Shown here: one piece after another, positions 19,704-31,448 of the stretch
Layout: every line of letters starts with the position of its first letter
Position numbering within the stretch: position 1 is the first letter of the stretch
From: Diphasiastrum complanatum
Lineage: Eukaryota > Streptophyta > Lycopodiopsida > Lycopodiales > Lycopodiaceae
DNA: 64,000 bases
Direction: 5' to 3'
Assembly: GCA_029204225.1 (NCBI GenBank)
Contig: CM055107.1
Location: forward strand, 18,519,718 to 18,583,717
Notes under the pieces: model-generated
The model's database searches: none
The model's input: only the letters and a program-made list of their open reading frames with translations
Told to the model about the DNA's origin: nothing
Made by a program: the position numbers and the translations under genes

Positions 19704-19998
19704 GGCAGTGTATGATTTATATTAAAACACAAAAAAAAACAACTTTTTGTAAATTTAAATACTATTTATATATAGAGTATTGCAAAAACAAAACTTCACA
19801 AAGACAATACTAAACTAACCTTCCATGCACATCCAAGAACAAATTCTCATTCTAATTTGGTCATTTCTTCTCCATTTTCCAATGCTTTGAGCATCATAAT
19901 TAGAACCCATTCACGAGTCCATTTTGAAGGTAAAGGCTCCAAAGGTTCGTCGTTCTCCAATGCTCTCCTTCTTCTTCGATTGATTTGTCTTCTTCATT

Positions 19999-20360
19999 TC
20001 AATGTAATGTTTCTTTCCTTTTTGACTTCTTCATACCTTGAAGTCCACATTTCCATATGTCCACAATTATATAATATATATGTGTCAATTTATCTTTTAA
20101 TTGAGATGAAAGTCTCTTTTTCACACCATCTCCTTGTGATTCTTCACCCTTAACATGTTCATCTTCTTCTTCACACCACATTTTTGGACTTGCAGAATGC
20201 AATTGTGAGATTATTTCAGTGATGTGAAACAAAGATTCTTGTACAAGCCAACGTTCTGCAATGCTACCATCTGGCCTTGTCTTTTGTCTCACAAAGCCCT
20301 TCAAAACTTTCATAAAATGCTCAAGGTCCTACTATTGATACTTCTGCGACCAAATGCACT
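19999..20360 (-). pseudogene. CACTA DUF4218-like region
   Basis: The minus strand carries HLVAEVSIVGP, then after a deletion MKVLKGFVRQKTRPDGSIAE, close to the DUF4218 signature (HLV-EV---GP, then K-LK-YVRN-ARPEGSIAE). The 104-codon frame then reads acidic sequence (CEEEDEHVKGEE). The RWMYPFERY-type residues between the two motifs are deleted and the frame is shifted. Confidence 0.7.
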
Positions 20361-20608
20361 AGAAGAAGAACTTTTATATCCAAAAAGGAAGTTGGAAAAT
20401 CTCTTTCCAACAAACATACCATTTCAATCATTTGGATTTTTTTGGAATCCAATTCATTATTTGCTATTTCTTTTGAGAAAATTCACTTGCAAGATTGATA
20501 TCACACTATTTTGTTTAGCACATTAAAAATATTGAAACAGCACATATTTATAAAAGTGTTTAAAAGGATATAAAAATCTAATCGTAGGAGTGAGGATGAA
20601 CTCCAACA
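20361..20608 (-). repeat. Family D 3' LTR, outer boundary unknown
   Basis: A polypurine tract complement (CTCTCCCTTAAGGG at 20609-20622) is followed leftwards by CTCCAACA, giving an LTR that starts TGTTGGAG on the minus strand. A TATAAATA-type word lies near 20548. There is no second LTR to fix the other end, and the CACTA fragment begins by about 20360. Confidence 0.55.
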
Positions 20609-20615
20609 CTCTCCC

Positions 20616-20855
20616 TTAAGGGTAACTCCTAGGATCTTGAATAAAGCTTAATAGCTTGCATAAACTAATATGCTTTGTCCTAAACAGAGGTTTAGTCAAA
20701 ATATCAGCCAACATACTATCGGTATGACAGTAACTTAATGCGACAATCTTGTTTAGAACTTTCTCTTTAAGAAAATGAAATTGAACTTCAATATGTTTAG
20801 TTCTAGAGTGAGTTTGTGGGTTCCGAGATAGCAGCAATGCAGCTCTAATTGTCAC
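20616..20855 (-). pseudogene. Family D RNase H C-terminal part
   Basis: Encodes the end of copia RNase H: ALLLSRNPQTHSRTKHIEVQ (usually NPVFHARTKHIEV), HFLKEKV and MLADILTKPLFRTKH. The earlier RNase H part at 20856-21149 is scrambled and partly deleted. Confidence 0.8.
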
Positions 20856-21149
20856 ACTAGAGTATAGTTGGTCTGAATGAGATCATGGAGCAATCTTCTA
20901 AGCCAGATAATTTCCTTCATTGCAGAGTGGCTGCGACATATTTGAACTCTCTGGAAGGCAAAGAAATGCATATCTATTTTCGACTATTCCATGAAATGGA
21001 TCCTTCTAGAAAACAAAGATAGCCATAAGTGGATTTTCGTGTGTCCACATTTCTAGCCCAATCAGAGTCAAAATAAAAAAAACAATGTCAAAGCGTCCTC
21101 TGTATTTCCATTATATCACAGAGCATAGTGCTTCATGGCTTGAATGTAT

Positions 21150-21722
21150 CTAATAGGGGTACTTGCACATCTCCTTCTTCTCTGCTTCAGTTATTAGGCA
21201 CATGTCTTCTGACAGCTTGAATCTTGGATCCATAGGTGAGTCTATCGATTTGTTGTTTTCCATGCCATAGCTAAAAAGTACACTGGTTAGATACCTTTCT
21301 TGGTTTATTGCAATCCTTCTATTTGATCTGTCTCTAACTATCTCGATCCCGAGAAGGTAATGCATTGGTCCTGAATCGGTCATTTCGAATTCCTTCGACA
21401 ATAGCATCTTTGTCTCATGAAGCAACTGATTTGAATTGCTAATGATCAAGAAGTCATCACCTTATAGAGCTATTATTACATAGCTTGGGCCTCTATGTTT
21501 GAGATAAACATTAGAGTCAGTAGATTTAGGGATGAAGTCGTGCTGCAACAAGAATCGATTGATTCTATCGAACCAGGCCCTTGGAGCTTGCTTTAACCCA
21601 TAGAGAGCTTTATGCAGCTTACATACTTTGTGTTCTTGGCCTTGAAGGATGTAACTTTCAAGTTGATAGATGTAGATGTCTTCTTGTATGTAGTCGATCA
21701 AAAAGGCTATCTGAACATTCAT
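21150..21722 (-). pseudogene. Family D reverse transcriptase
   Basis: Two minus-strand frames in the same register are separated by one stop: NVQIAFLIDYIQEDIYIYQ, LHKALYGLKQAPRAWFDRIN, then after the stop GDDFLIISN, FEMTDSGPMHYLLGIEI and MYCKYPY-like. The YVDD catalytic box is destroyed: Tyr has become a stop and Val has become Gly. The enzyme is dead. Confidence 0.85.
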
Positions 21723-22081
21723 AAGGTGAACTTCTAGACCTTCAGCAACTACAATAGCAAGTAAAGATCAAATTGACTGGAGTCTCATGACTAGACTGAA
21801 AGTCTCAGTGTAGTCAATCCCATAGGTTTGTTCATATCCTTTGACGACTAGTCAAGCTTTCCATTAGGCTATCAAACCATCTAGATTAAGCTTTAACTTG
21901 AAGATCCACTTAGTGTCAATAATCTTTGCATCAGGAGGAGCTTGGACAAGATGCCAAGTCTTGTTATTCATCAATGAATTATACTCAGCATGCATGGTAG
22001 TTGTCTACATTCGAACTCGACAATGCTTTTGCCACTGAGGAAGGTTCATCATAATTGATGAATTTCTGAGGGATTTAACAA

Positions 22082-22707
22082 TCAGCCTCTTGTCGATGTC
22101 ATGCAAATCTTTGAAAAAAAATTGGTTGTTGAGATGATGATTCTTGTTGCTGTGCGAGATGGAAAAATTTGATAGTTAGTTAGAATGGCGAGGACTATCG
22201 ATGGTGATGCGAGTCGTTGGAACGAACTCTTGCATTGGCTGCTTCTGCTTGAAGTCGTAAAATCCATGTTCGAGGAAGGTGACTGTGATTAGGCTTGATT
22301 CGACATTGTAGATTTGATAGGCTTTGTGTGATGTCGAGTATTCGATAAAATTAGCTAACATGATCAAGCTTCTTCTTTCTTAGGTCAGAGGGAATCTGCA
22401 CATAACGAAGACAACCAAACACTCGAAGGTGTTTTAGACTCGGTTTGCATCCATGAAAGGCTTATAAGGGAGTCTTTGAATCGATTGCTTTAGTGCTTGA
22501 ATAGTTTTGCAGATAGCAATCTGTTGAAATACCTTCAACCCAAACATTCTTGTGTAGCTGAGCATTTGACATCATTGATTGTGCTGCATTGAGTAATGTT
22601 CGATTCTTCCTCTCGACTACTCTAATTTGTTGTGGTGTGTATTTGTTGGTGAATTGAGGATGAATGTCGCATGATAATAATAAGTCGGACATTTCATCTG
22701 GCATCAA
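22082..22707 (-). pseudogene. Family D integrase end and linker
   Basis: The frame 22707-22462 has YTPQQIRVVERKNRTLLNAA, the conserved block around the catalytic glutamate of copia integrase, then VWVEGISTDCYLQNYSSTKA. After stops, the integrase C-terminal region (SLIMLANFIEYSTSHKAY) and linker follow. The integrase N-terminal part is missing. Confidence 0.8.
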
Positions 22708-22770
22708 CTCTCGACATGCTTTATATAGACATTTGACTTAGCAAATAGAGGTTTGAAGCCCAAAGAATGT

Positions 22771-23730
22771 ACTTGCAGCTTCCATAAGTGTACGATTCAT
22801 TCGTTCAGCTATTCCATTGTGCTGAGGTGTGTAAGATGCAGTGTCAGTGTGCATAATACCTTCATTAGTACAGTAAGCATTGAATTTGTTGGAAATGTAT
22901 GCACCTCCATGATCTGTGGGAATCTGCTTTAAATTATTGCATGTCTTCTTCTCAACCCAATTTGTATACTCAACAAATTTCTCAAAAGCTTCAGATTTAG
23001 TACGCATAAAGTGTACTACAGCGAACTTAATGAATTCATCAATAAATGTAATGACGTACTTTGCATCACCCAACGACAATACTCCAAATGGTCCACAAAT
23101 ATCTGAATGCACAATTTCAAGTACCTTAATTGCTTTATAAACATCCTTACTGAAAGGTGTTCTAGTCATCTAGCCTTTAAGACAAGATTTGCAAGTAGTT
23201 CAAATATCTCTACTTTTGATTTTGACTCCTTGAATTCTCGGACTTTTGTTGGCTTAGTACAAGGCTTCCATGTTCATGTGACATAGCCTTTTGTGCCACA
23301 ATATATCTGTTGATTCCTGAGTTTGATTTACTTGTGTGATATGAATTTCCTTCTCTGTTACCTTTAGCAACCAAGTTATCAAAATATTCCACATATATTT
23401 ACAAGAGCTCTTTGTAAAGGTTACTGACATGTCTGTATCGACTATCTTAGCTACAGATAGAAGATTTTTGTCCAAAGTAGGGACATAGAGAACTTCCTCC
23501 AGTTTCTTGTTTCCCTAATTCGTGTCTAGCCATAATACACCAGTTCCATCAACTACGTGCTTAGAACCGTCTCCAAGTATAATGAATCTCGCATAGTTTG
23601 TCTTCTTGTACTCAGAGAGCATTTTTTTCGAGGAAACAAAATATGAGGTGGCTCCTGAATCAAGTACTACTTCTCGAGTTTTAGAATCAGATGAACGTCA
23701 TAGATCAGCACTAACCTAAGTTATTGAGTT
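22771..23730 (-). pseudogene. Family A protease and integrase
   Basis: Frames encode the protease end (NLLSVAKIVDTDMSV), the pre-integrase motif WHKRLCHMNMEAL, and the integrase core (23169-22738) with HSDICGPFGV, TFIDEFIKF, PTDHGGAYISNKF and YTPQHNGIAERMNRTL. The three catalytic residues Asp, Asp, Glu are all present here, unlike other A copies. The stretch from DSGATSYF onwards is broken by stops and frameshifts. Confidence 0.85.
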
Positions 23731-23759
23731 CCTTGTTGCCCTGTCTTCTGCTGCTCTGG

Positions 23760-24690
23760 AGCATTCTGCTTTGTATTCGACATAGTTTGAATCTAAAAGT
23801 TTACTTCGATTATGCTCCTTTTTGTTTCTGGGATTCTTGATAACAGTCTATTGCTGCATGACCCCGTTTATGACAATGAATGCATTCAATTTTGGATTGA
23901 ACCAACACTTTTCTTTTGTGTGACCTGATCTATTGCATATGTTGTAGATTGTCTTACCACAATAATTCTTCTGTTGTTTTCCATATTCTTGTTCACTAGT
24001 CTTAGACTCATTCTTCTTAGATGACTTCCTCTTAAACTTAGACTTCTTAGAAGATTTATTCTTCGGAGTAAATAGAGCTTTTTCGGATTCACAATTGTCA
24101 TCATAGCGTTCACGGGCTTCTACTTCCTCCTTAACTCCGTCTATTGCCTTTTGAAGTGTCATAGTCGCATCTTTCGCCAATAAGGTTCTTGTTGTGTGGA
24201 ATGACCTGGGTAGGGCTCGAAGAAAATAACTAAGCTGTTTTTCCATAGAAATTGTATTTTCTGCACCAGAATTTTGCAAGGAAATAAACAAATCTTTTAT
24301 CTTTTCCACAAATGTATTCAGGTCTTTGCCGTCCCACTGTAGGTATGTTAATTGGACTTCTAAGAACATGATTTGATTACGAGATCGAGTCTCATTCTTG
24401 GTTTGCAATTCTTCCCATAAATCTTTTGCATTCAAAATTGATGTAAGATCTAGCAATATATTGTCATGCACTGAAGATGCAATAATTGCTATAGCTTTGT
24501 CATTTTTTAAACTCCATTCCTGAAGTTCTTTGCCATGAGTAGCTACTGGCTTCTCCTCTATTGATTCTACCCATTGTCATAGACCTTCGCCCTTCAACAA
24601 GAGTGAAGTCTTTAATTTCCAAATCAAGTATTTTTAACCTTCTAGGTCCAAGATCGTACTTATCTTAGCCTGAATATTGATAATCGACGA
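23760..24690 (-). pseudogene. Family A gag, near full length
   Basis: The 207-codon frame 24471-23848 encodes Gag from HDNILLDLTSILNAKDLWEE through QTKNETRSRNQIM and LQKAIDGVKEEVEARERYDD to a first knuckle (NICNRSGHTKEKC, with the first Cys changed to Tyr in YNIC) and the start of the second. The N-terminus lies in broken sequence to about 24690 (MSSIINIQ). Confidence 0.85.
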
Positions 24691-24831
24691 CATATTCTAA
24701 TTTTCTAAATCACTCCAGATACCAACTTGCTGATGGATGTATGAATAATGCTAAGAGAGGTGTGAAGATACCACTGTATCAGCTTTGAACTTATATACTC
24801 TGATACCACTGTAGCAGATTTAATTCCGTGA

Positions 24832-24843
24832 GCTCTGATACCA
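24832..24843 (-). other. Primer binding site (initiator-Met tRNA)
   Basis: GCTCTGATACCA, an exact complement of the plant site, one base from the LTR start TGTAAG at 24845. Confidence 0.92.
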
Positions 24844-24844
24844 C

Positions 24845-25066
24845 TGTAAGAAAAATAGTAATTATTCGTCCACAGAGAACACGATTAAAGTTTGAATAAA
24901 TCAAACTAATATAAGTGTCTTCAATCGGGTGTTTATCTGATCTATGTACTAATAGAACAGTATTAGATGTGATTGAATATGCGTGCAAAAATTATATGCG
25001 GAAGTAAGAGACAACTTAAGAACAATTTAGACAATAAGAAACTATTGATCAAAAAATGAATTTTAT
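24845..25066 (-). repeat. Family A 5' LTR, truncated
   Basis: The inner 222 bp of the LTR are kept. It breaks off at TTTTAT (25066) and is followed by the (GA)n tract. The upstream half and outer flank are lost. Confidence 0.88.
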
Positions 25067-25079
25067 GAGAAGTAGGTTC

Positions 25080-25184
<105 letters not shown>

Positions 25185-25477
25185 CATTTTGACATCTGTG
25201 TTATAGCATATTATTGATATAAGATTTTATTCTTTGAATCTATCAACCCTAAATTCTTTAATTTGATCTAGTTTGCTATGTTGGACATAGTTATTTATTT
25301 GGCAATTGAGGCCAATTTTCATATTATATTTGAAATTTGACTTTTCAAAGCTATATTCGTTTGAAATAATTTGAATTGCCGCTTTTAGAAAGTGAGAAAA
25401 ATAGTAAGAGGTCAAGTTTAGTAGATTCAAATTGAATGTTGGGGACATTGAATCTAGTCCACATTAAATGATAGGGC

Positions 25478-25486
25478 TATAAAAGG
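25478..25486 (+). promoter_or_regulatory. TATA box in the C-tail repeat
   Basis: TATAAAAGG followed by GATGTAAACT and a CT-rich stretch. The same word is at 38039-38047 and 38604-38612. It points away from the C genes (plus strand), which suggests the tail is a piece of another LTR or promoter. Confidence 0.4.
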
Positions 25487-25765
25487 ATGTAAACTAGTGG
25501 GAGAAAGGATTCTTCTCTCTCTCATCTCATTTCATGCTTATACATGAGTTCTCTTGAGTTGATCTATCCGTTGGTGCACTATCTTGATGATATCTTGCAA
25601 TCTGGTGTGTAGAATGCTCATATTTTGCTATATTCGGATCCACACGTGAATTACAGTAGGTTACTAATTTTGTACGGACAGAAACATCATGTTATCATAA
25701 GTTTAATATTTGATCAATTTTGAGTTTGCATCTCTTTCATTAAGTAGATGTTGATTTTCTCCATT

Positions 25766-26480
25766 TCAAATGGTGTAAATTGTGTTGTCATTCAAACCAA
25801 AGGTCAATAGATGATTTTGGATCTTAATGATTGACAAAATCTTCACGTATAAAGCCTTTATAGGCCTTCTTTGTCTATAAGTATCCAACCATGATCCATG
25901 AAATTGGATCACCTTTTTTCCTTGTTTCAAAGGGAATTTTAGCAAAGCAAGTACTTCCAAAAACTCTAAGGTGATCAACCTTAGGCTTGATGTTGAACAA
26001 GACTTCATATGGTGTATTTCCTCCAAGACCTCCATCACTCTTAAAAGCTTTAATCTTCAATGAGAATTCCATCTCAACATATGCTTTGAATAATGGGAAA
26101 TAATCATGCACCATAAATCTTGAAGAAAGAAGATGTAGCTTAGTAGATCTTGTGAAATCATCAATAAAAGTAACAAAGCAAGTGGCACCTCCCTTGCTTT
26201 TAGATGATATAAAATGTACATCTGAGTGTATCAACTCTAATGGATGTGTAGTCTTGATAGAAGACCTTGGAAATGGCTTCTTATGTGATTTTGCTATTGC
26301 ACAAGCCTCACATGGCTTGATCTATTTGGAAAGTGATCTTGGTATGCCAATTGCTTTTGCATCCTTGACCATAGAAAACATGGATTTGAAACTGGATGTC
26401 TCAATCTCCTATGCCATAATTCCTCCTTGGAAATATTAGTCCTAAAAGGCAACATCACAAGACTTTGCACTTTCATGTGG
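25766..26480 (-). pseudogene. Family C integrase
   Basis: Frames include WHRRLRHPVSNPCF (pre-integrase), HSDVHFISSKSKGGATCFVT, FIDDFTRSTKLHLLSS, a core deletion, then GLGGNTPYEVLFNIKPKVDH, LRVFGSTCFAKIPF and GDPISWIMVGYL. A gap between FSLKIKAFKSD and GGLGGN removes the part bearing the second and third catalytic residues. The same gap is in C3, so it is ancestral. Confidence 0.8.
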
Positions 26481-27300
26481 ATCTAACTTGAAAATGCCAG
26501 CATATCTAGATCCATGTGCTAGGATCTCATCACCTTTCTTAATAGTACAAGTATTGATATTAAAATTCACATCAAGGCATTTTCAAGCATCTTTCCAACA
26601 CTTATGATGTTCGTTGTGAGTCTAGGAACAAAAACAACATTGGAAAGAGATAAAATCTTAGAAGATGCAAGCTTTAAGGGACTACTCCCAATTCCTTCAA
26701 TAGTACATTCATGATCATTTTCTGTGTATATTGATTTCTTAATTCCTTCATAAGATACAATAGAATGACCAGAATTCTTGTAGTAGCACATGCGTGATGA
26801 AGCTCCACTATCAATGTAACATGATCCATGTTTTTGGAAGGGTGTAGAGGAGAAACTTGATAACATAAGGGATCCTTCTCCCTCACCTGCAATGGAGTCT
26901 TCTTTCTCATTGATGTTGTTGTCTTGCTTGAGTTGATTCTCCTTCTTAAAGCAATCAGAGGCGTAATGCCCTTTCTTGCCACAAAAGAAACACTTGATCT
27001 TCTTCTTCTTGAACTTGGAGGCAGAAGGATGTGACGAATCATCTTCTTCTCCATCTTTGTCTTTGTCCTTTGATTTGCCTTTGTTTTAGACATGATATTG
27101 TTGGTTCTTGTTCCTCCCTTTGAGGTTGTCTTTGACAAATAGAGATTTGCCATCTTCAATATGATTAAGAGATAGCTTTTCCATTCTCAAAATCTTGTAC
27201 TTTTGTCTTGTTTCCTCGGAAATAAGAATTTCTTGAAGGGTCTCCAAACTTGTTAACTCATCCTTGATAGCAAAGGATTGGACAAGGTAGTCTTATTTCA
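26481..27300 (-). pseudogene. Family C Gag C-terminal part and protease
   Basis: Frames at 27159-26674 and 26866-26567 cover the zinc knuckle (CFFCGKKGHYASDC in another register), the Lys-rich stretch and the protease DSGASSRMC (His to Arg change), LSNVVFVPRLTTN. At least one frameshift separates Gag from protease. Confidence 0.8.
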
Positions 27301-27364
27301 AGCCATTAAGTATGACTTGAGCTAGCTCATCTTGGTTGATTGTCACTCCAACAGAAGCAAGCTC

Positions 27365-27766
27365 TCAATGAAGGTCTTTAATTCTCAACACATAATTAGA
27401 AGCACTCTCCTCAGTTCTTTGGAAACTTTCAAAAATTTGATTTCTAATAGTGAGTATTCTAGAGGTATTCTTGGCCTCATATATTGCCTTGAGTGCATCC
27501 CAAGCTTCCTTAGCAGAGGTGCAAGATCCAATTTCTCTTAAGATCTCATTAGAGACATTCATTTTTATGAAATGAAGAGCCATCTTAGCTCTCTTTTTAT
27601 ATTTTTGTAATTCTAGTTGTACTTGAGGCTCCTCCTCAAGTCCTAGTACAATGTCCATTACATCTTGGAGTATTAGAATAGACTCCATTCTAACCTTCCA
27701 AATAGAGTAGTTGGAGGTGATCAGTCTTTCACTAGCTTCTAAGAGATATCCTCCAACGGATGCCAT
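27365..27766 (-). pseudogene. Family C Gag N-terminal part
   Basis: 133 codons from MASVGGYLLEASERL to IKDLH, ending at the same TGA as in C1 (6372-6773). Very similar to that copy throughout. Confidence 0.85.
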
Positions 27767-28495
27767 TAGATGTGAAAAATCATAGTAATGAACAGAAAAT
27801 ATGTTGCTTCTCTCTCACTATAGGAAATACAAAGGGTTTACTACCAAATCCTATGCAAGATCTTGCAACAATATATGAGATAGATCTCAAAATTTCTACC
27901 AATGTTTTGCAAACTAGATCAACCTCTCACTTTGAAATGGAGTTTAGACAATTTTTTGTATTAACTTTCTTTGGCACGTGTAGAATGCTCAAAGAAAACA
28001 CAATTTACTCTAATACAATCACTTTTTATGAAACAATGTGTCAAAAAACACAAAACAATGTCTAGATCTCAAGTTTGGAAGATTGGTATATGCGAATATG
28101 GAATTTTGGATCAAACAAACATTTTTCTGTCAAATCAAAAAGTGTCCACTCGGGTCTAGGATAATCGCTACCCTTATTTAAGAGACTCTAACTCTTGATT
28201 GTCTCATCAAATTGATTTGAAACAAATTGCAATGGAATCTAGACTTTGCTAGCTTTCCAACAGGCTATCTAGTCACTATCTTTGGATTCAGCAACAAAGA
28301 GAATAAAAGGATTGAAGTGTACTGATTTTTACACGTGTGAAATCTCAGAAATCCATACAATCACTATTCAGACCTGAAAACTTCAATTCTTAAATCTTTG
28401 GTCAACAAACTTCTCAAGCAATGATAGAAAAATGTTGAAAAATGCTTTCTAGCTTGAATAGATTCAAAAAAATTTCATACATGAAATGATTATAA
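27767..28495 (-). other. Family C leader, truncated
   Basis: Matches 6774-7500. It ends at ATGATTATAA, where Z2 begins, about 20 bp short of the primer site. Confidence 0.75.
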
Positions 28496-28509
28496 TTTTT
28501 GTGTACATT

Positions 28510-30030
28510 TCCTTTTGTGGTGCCTTGGGTAGTTCCCAAAATTTGCGAAAAAGCTTATGTCGCAAAATTTGCAAAATGCGAAAAAATGCGAAGAGGCCGA
28601 GGAATTGTGGAAACATGTGCTAAGCCTTATTCTGACTTATGTGACAAAATTCAAAAAATTCTAGAAAGCCGAAGAAAGACTTCCTAAGCTTGTTTTTTCA
28701 TCGCGGCTCCATTGGAACACAAAACATGGGCGCTCTGTCATAAGAAACCTTAAGTGTCTTCACCTACTACTATAGCAGATAGTAGATTAGCATATTAATA
28801 GTAGCAGATTTGTAAGAAATTAGTAGGCAAATTAGGGTGGCTGATTTGTAGGAGGTAGAGCATTTTTGTATCTGAGAACGTGAATGCAAGTGAGATGAAG
28901 TTTATCTAGTCTTCCATGTGGTGTTTTGTCTCTATTTTTGTGTACATTTTCTTTCCTTTTCCCTATTTCTATGACGCTGAGAAGTAGCCACATAATCCTG
29001 TCACAGTTTTTTACATTGATATTTTCACAGATGTCTAGTATGCCTTAACAAACTTATTACCTAGCTCCATCGAAGTGGAAAATGATCAAAAATCACATTT
29101 CATGACTGAGATCATAACATATTTGCTTTGTAGATTTCTAGACTGCTCAATGAGTACCCGATATAAACTGTAAGTCATAAGTCTTTTGCCATGAAGCATG
29201 TAACCATATCTTTCTTCTATGAATACTCAAGACTGTTATAGACAATGATTAATAGAGACAACAAAATGATTAGCAAGTCAGCCAAAAACGAACGAAAGGT
29301 AAAAAATTGTGGATACTAAAACTTTCTCTATAGTCTACTAAGCACAATATGACATTTTAAGTAGTGAAAACATGCCACCAAAAGTGAACCTAACATTGAG
29401 GTCTAATATGTATTCAGCTTCTAGATTAAACATTGCATGTCTGTTGAGCTTAATTACTCTTTATCATCTCAGCACAGCCCATACATTTTCATACTAAAGG
29501 AAGTGAGCTGGAAAGTTGCAACCTCTTAGTTATTTAACCACTGACAAGGAGCCAAAGTTTCTGAGTTCATCTATTCCGTATTTGCACACATCATCTTAGA
29601 ATAGCTTATATTACAACTTTAAGGAGAAGATTTAGATTAATTCATCATTGATATGTGGAATAGTATGCTGTACAAATGTTACGTACTACATCTACAAATG
29701 TCTACTTTTTTCCATTCATGGGGCACCCACTTTTACATTGGGTAGATGAGGCCTTCATTAAGGTCCAAGCTGCCTCAATTGTTTAGACTACCTTCACAAT
29801 TTATCCTTTAACATTGACTTTCTTCCAAACTCCATCGACCAACCTCAACACAGTATTGATAAGAAAATGTTTAACAAAAAAAGAACTACATGGATAAACT
29901 AGCAATCAGAGAAAGCCAAAGGAAGCACAGCTCATCAGTAGCCATAGCAGGCATCAAGAGAACGTGCAACAGAACCGAGGCATTAGCTATTCCCCACCTC
30001 CAGTAGCATCCTGTGTACAGAACAATGAGC
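28510..30030 (-). other. Z2 distal part, no gene recognised
   Basis: About 1.5 kb downstream of the ORF. It begins with a stretch rich in GCGAAAAA words with a 62-codon plus-strand frame (28499-28687) kept in Z3 (57909-58103), which I do not recognise. The rest is AT-rich with no convincing frame. The stretch 29731-30020 is shared with Z1. Confidence 0.6.
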
Positions 30031-30591
30031 TCTCTATGTATAATTCTTGGATGTGCTCAGTGTACGTGGTGAGGCTAAGAGTCTTGATAATTCTAAGACC
30101 TAAAAAATGTACAAGAGTTTCGGAAGATCTCGCTCGAACAAAGAGAACCAACCCTAATTCTGAAAGAAGAAAAATACGTGACACTCTTTAAAAAACTTGA
30201 GACACAAAAAATTTCCAATAAGCATTTAAACGAAAACGATAGACTTTGCCAAATCTGGTTTTGAGCTTCTGTCAAAGACTAAATTAGTCTCATTGCAGCA
30301 TGTGACAGACGCGGCTGCCCTGCTCATGATCGCTTGTCTTCTATTTAACTAATCATTAGATATTTCACAAAAACGATAGACTTTGCCGTGGGCAATCCCA
30401 AAAAACGTAAAACCTTTCAGGCAATAAATCCGGATCGTCCGCAATCTGATTTTGAGCTTCTGTCAAAGATTGAATTAGTCACATTGCACTGTGCAGCATG
30501 TGACTGACGCAGCTGCCCTGCTGATCGCTTGTCTTCACTGCTGAAGTGTTTGATTCCACATTCATAATGATGAGGTATTCCACTCTGTCCT

Positions 30592-31215
30592 CTAACCGCT
30601 CTCCGATGATGAACTACTCCCCAATGATGAAGTACTTGAATCCACCGGTGGATCACGAATTCGAAGCAGGGTTCGAACCTTAGCGGCTTCTATTTCTGCA
30701 ATAAGTGCAGTCTGTATTGCTGCCGTGGCTTTTGCTATAGCCTTGTCAGAAACTAGCTTTAGCGCATCAGCTCGAGCCCTGGCCTCTTTGGCAGCCTTCC
30801 TTGCGCATTCTGCCGCAGTGTACGCAGCAGCAGCCTAATCTTCCAAAGCTGCACGTTCTGTAGCATCATCCATTTCTATCTCAATACTAGTGGATGAACA
30901 TTGACCTGCTGCATATTGTGAAGGCGTCACCGCACAGGGATCTACAGGCTGTTTCTTTTCTGCGTGGGCTGAATTCTGTGACAAAGCAGGAGGAAATTCT
31001 TCCATACCCACATTTCCAGAAGCCGCAGCTTCCTCACGTTTCTCACACACACGGCACACGTACAACGACGGATGAATAGTTTTGTGTGGATAATATGGAA
31101 GCTGATCAGAATGGCTATGCACAGAGCGTTGGCATTTCCAGCAGACGAGCATTCTAACAGCATTCTGCTGTTTTTTTGAGTTTTCTCGATCCCCCGAATG
31201 CATGGAACTATCCAT
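30592..31215 (-). pseudogene. Putative zinc-binding protein, copy 2, one premature stop
   Basis: Same 207-codon gene as 17111-17734. The first 126 codons are open, with CWKC and CRVC intact, then Tyr127 (TAT) has become TAG. Downstream codons still read as the Ala-rich helix and Ser tail to the normal stop at 30592-30594. One mutation has inactivated this copy, and a shortened protein with only the zinc site remains possible. Confidence 0.65.
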
Positions 31216-31440
31216 TGTTGTCGTTGCCTCAGCACCACCTTCGAGAGCAATTGGGAAGGAGCAAGGAGAAAACGAATGGGAGAGAGCGAGGAGTACAGAA
31301 AGGAGGAAGGAGAAAACGGTTGAGAGAGGTGGCGTTGGTTCGTTCGCTCAACCAAAAGCCGCGTCGACCAGGATTGCACCAATCTTTGTAGACATGAGCA
31401 ACATTTCCTCGCAAGACAAACTTTAAAATTTCAAAAGGAC

Positions 31441-31448
31441 CTTTTATA
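31441..31448 (-). promoter_or_regulatory. TATA box of Z2 gene
   Basis: TATAAAAG on the minus strand, in the same position relative to the ATG as in Z1. Confidence 0.5.

Larger units (their letters stand above)
19290..20360 (-). mobile_element. CACTA (En/Spm) transposon fragment
   Basis: On the minus strand two transposase-associated regions follow in the order known for plant CACTA elements: DUF4218-like (20360-19999), then DUF4216-like (19703-19290). The catalytic transposase domain and the CACTA termini are not visible. It is placed between Z1 and family D. Confidence 0.65.
20361..22712 (-). mobile_element. Family D copia fragment (integrase to 3' LTR)
   Basis: Minus-strand 3' half of a copia element distinct from A, B and C in sequence. 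On the minus strand it reads integrase end, linker, reverse transcriptase, RNase H end, polypurine tract, LTR. Its 5' half is replaced by family A at about 22713. Confidence 0.85.
22713..25066 (-). mobile_element. Family A 5' half A3, fused to family D
   Basis: On the minus strand: 5' LTR (to 24845), primer site, leader, gag, protease, integrase core, then a jump at about 22771 into a 60-bp scrap of family A reverse transcriptase (LLFAKSNVYIK-type), then family D at 22712. The result looks like a hybrid copia element but arose by two deletion joins. Confidence 0.85.

Noticed and set aside
30942-31382. 146-codon frame overlapping the Z2 gene in another register
   Set aside because: A shadow of the conserved gene; the same happens at 60380-60820. 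It has no domain of its own.
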